Below, in pieces: positions 18,456 to 20,956 of a stretch of 20,956 bases of DNA; position 1 is the stretch's first letter, and the number at the start of each line of letters is the position of its first letter. The stretch is taken from NCBI GenBank assembly GCA_003254885.1, contig QANT01005123.1, positions 1 through 20,956 of the forward strand, given 5' to 3'. The DNA is from Purshia tridentata. Lineage: Eukaryota; Streptophyta; Magnoliopsida; Rosales; Rosaceae. The notes beneath the pieces were generated by a model that saw only the letters and a list, made by a program, of their open reading frames with translations, was not told where the DNA came from and searched no databases. Position numbers and translations under genes: made by a program.

Positions 18456-20908
18456 ACATATTGATGTTGGATCAACAAAGCAGTTGCTGCTACATCAGGT
18501 TGAGTTCCAAGAGGGAAAGAATTCCATTTTTCTTATCTTGATAAAGTTGGTAGAAGTATTTCCAGACTGTAGTGGATAAGTCCTAAAATTTCTCAACTAT
18601 TGTGGTCTTTTTCTTATATGCCATTTGTACTGTGGAGGCTTTTATGTTCAGAATTACAAGATCATACAACTATCTCTTATTTTGTCTGATCTTATGTTGT
18701 TTTACTGTTATTAATTAACAGAAATGCTCAGCTGCATATTTTGCCTTAATAAACTTATGGACGTCATGATTGCTTAAGTAATTTCCGGTAGACCTTAAGT
18801 CCTTAAACAAATGACAAACCCTATTTATGATTCAGGTGAAGTTCACGCGGGTTGATTGATAATGATATACTATGCCTTTGAATCGAGAAATTAACCTCTA
18901 TCTTTACCTTGTCAATGTTTTCTTGTTTATGGACGTAAAAGGTTTCTTGGTTTCTCAGCATTATGAACTAGTATGGTGAAAACTGCATTTTAACCATGTT
19001 TCCTTGTTGAAATAGGGAAGATGATTGATGTGGGTACAAGCTATGTGCTAATGGACATTAATAGTGATTTTATTTTCTTTCACATGCTAGTGTTTGAACT
19101 TCACCAATTACTCTGCCCGGCACCTATAGTGCCCTGTCTTGTATTTCACATGTTGTAGACAGATATGATGAGTTTGCAATTTGGCTGATATGCTCATAAG
19201 ATTAAGTTTAGATTGAATTTCTCTCACTTTGGCCAAAAATAGGCGCAAGATTTCTTATGCAATGGAAATGCCAACTCTGATCATCTCGTTTTAATGGATT
19301 CGGATCATCTACTGATCTATTTGGTGGTGTGATTATGTTAAACTACGCCATTTAAAATTATATATAATCATGTTTTGAATATAAATTCAAAACTAAATCC
19401 GAAATCCGAAATGTTCAACCAAGACTACCTCATTTTAGATATAAGATCAACAAATAACTTAAAACTTGCTTACATATTCAATTCCTTGACGACAAATTTT
19501 TTAGGTCCACTTCTGCCCCCTAGTCTTTGATGGGTTGGGTGTCGCCTGTCGGTAGCTTAACTCCAAATCATCAAAATCACATAATGTCAACATTCTTTCA
19601 CATCTTCAAATCAAAGCGATGACACATTCAATCTTTACAACTCATGTTTTGTAAACTAGAGTATACCAATATAACATGAACATGGGCCTAACAAGGCTAA
19701 GAGTGGTTTCGGAGAACAAAGGCTAAATGGTCGCATTGTCCATTTCCTTTTTTGTTCTTGGTTTTTGTTCTTTTTAATCCAGTGGCTAGGCAACTTGAAA
19801 AGGGATAATCCTTGGAGGGAAGAGATATAACTTGTTTTGCTATATTTTTCTGGTTACATAAGATGGGTTTGTATCTTAATCAATTTATCTGCCCTTCCTC
19901 ATCACTTAGCTAACCCCAAGAGTGTATATCACTTGCTTTTAAAAAACCAAATCAAGGAAGAAATTTTTGTAAGAGGGTCCTTGTTTATCCCATGATAGGA
20001 ATTAGATCCACAAGAACAAATATGGATAGAGTAGGGTTGGCTACTTGAGTAATTTTCTTGCAGTGAAGTTCAAGAACAAAAAGGGCTCTCCATCTTCTCA
20101 CATTATTAAATCAAGTGAATCAACCAAATAGTAGAGTTTTCCCAGTAAAATGTCACAATAAGCCATCTAACAAAACATTATAGCAAAGAGAATCTTGGGG
20201 TCCCATAGAGGTCATATATATAGGAATTATTACTTTTGATCTTGGGTTTCCACAAGGTTTGTGGTTGCTTCAGCATTTGATGTATATATATATTTGCATC
20301 TGTAGAGTAGGTGAATAAGCTTAGGGGGGCATATTTTTAGCTCCTTTCCTCTCGAATCAGCACTTGCTCAGCAATGTTAGCATCCATAAATCCATATATA
20401 ATTGTGCTTGTTTTGGTTGGATCTTTATCAACAACTGCTTTACTTGATGCTGGGATAAGATGTTGACTCTTTGCACACAAACACTCAATATGATACCATG
20501 TGTGAGAGAGTCAGATCAGTACCACTTTCACTAAATTAGTTCTAAATGCCATGCATATTCTTTTTGTGATTCTTGGGGAAGAGATGAAGAAGAGGGAGGT
20601 ATTTTGTATAAATTTTTCAGTGCTGCACATGATAGATAACTGTGAGAGAGGACATATAGGACTGTCCCATCATAGAATTTGAAAGTGGAGGTTAATAGTT
20701 TTATATGTGGTTTAATTCAGAAGAAAGATTTGAAAATGAAATATCCCATTTTTATGTAGAAGAGCAGTGAAGAAATAAAATGAGTGAGTATGGTTATTTC
20801 ATGATGTATTGATTTTGCTTCCTCAGCTTTTCCAGCGAATGTCTGGTAAAATTTAATATAATCTTATCTGTAATTTTCATTTCCAATAATCCCACAACTT
20901 TTTCATTA

Positions 20909-20942
<34 letters not shown>

Positions 20943-20956
20943 GTATTTGTTAAGAT
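18456..20956. other. 2.5 kb without a recognised gene
   Basis: May hold the 3' UTR and UTR introns of the NFD6-like gene at its left end and regulatory DNA of an unseen gene at its right end. Six-frame reading gives only short, unremarkable ORFs. Structured items are a 9-bp inverted repeat with a 4-nt loop (GTTTTGAAT 19372-19380, ATTCAAAAC 19385-19393) and the terminal microsatellite. I recognise no miRNA, tRNA or transposon ends. Confidence 0.55.
20909..20946. repeat. Compound (AT)n-(GTAT)n microsatellite
   Basis: About 11 AT units (20909-20930) followed by about four GTAT units. The change of unit suggests slippage after a point mutation in the AT run. Confidence 0.95.

Noticed and set aside
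19500-19562. Short minus-strand stretch reading RQATPNPSKTRGQKWT
   Set aside because: It looks faintly protein-like but is too short, has no flanking exon or domain, and I could not tie it to any family.
1-20956. CRISPR arrays, bacterial operons, integrases or viral insertions
   Set aside because: No regularly spaced repeats, ribosome binding sites, or viral or retroelement proteins (reverse transcriptase, integrase, capsid) were seen. All genes have plant structure.

Overview
This window looks like nuclear DNA of a flowering plant, most likely a woody or herbaceous eudicot; I cannot name the species. The support is AT-rich intergenic DNA, GT-AG introns of very variable length, a plant A-type cytochrome P450 of the CYP81 kind, a PLS-DYW pentatricopeptide repeat gene, a nuclear tRNA-Phe gene without encoded CCA, and site II/telo-box promoter motifs.

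Layout from left to right. Positions 868-3154 (minus strand) hold an intact two-exon CYP81-like P450 of 503 residues with a TATA box just upstream. At about 4520-5848, same strand, lies a decayed tandem paralogue with two large internal deletions, frameshifts and a damaged heme motif. Its intron carries a small P450 fragment in the opposite orientation. Positions 6418-13586 (plus strand) hold a complete 14-exon HOS15-type gene (LisH domain, charged coiled coil, eight-bladed WD40 propeller; 558 residues). Its introns contain a 296-bp MITE with about 65-bp terminal inverted repeats, two local duplications, microsatellites and a GC-rich hairpin. Positions 14396-16258 (minus) hold an intronless PLS-E-DYW PPR gene closest to Arabidopsis ELI1. 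It is convergent with HOS15, and the gap between them carries a relic of a second DYW tail. A tRNA-Phe(GAA) gene (16364-16436, plus) sits head to head with the PPR gene, 105 bp from its start codon. A small NFD6-like mitochondrial protein gene starts at 17581 (plus); its stop codon appears to be made across a splice junction. The last 2.5 kb has no gene I can support.

The genes are an ordinary chromosomal neighbourhood rather than a cooperating cluster: specialised or defence oxidation (P450), chromatin repression and protein turnover (HOS15), chloroplast RNA editing (PPR-DYW), translation (tRNA) and a mitochondrial small protein. I found no convincing new biological system. The most informative points are evolutionary: the P450 remnant with its inverted fragment, the MITE, the DYW tail relic, the compensated T-stem of the tRNA, and the redundant stop of the NFD6-like gene. 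Exon boundaries come from reading splice sites and protein-family conservation by eye, with no transcript data.
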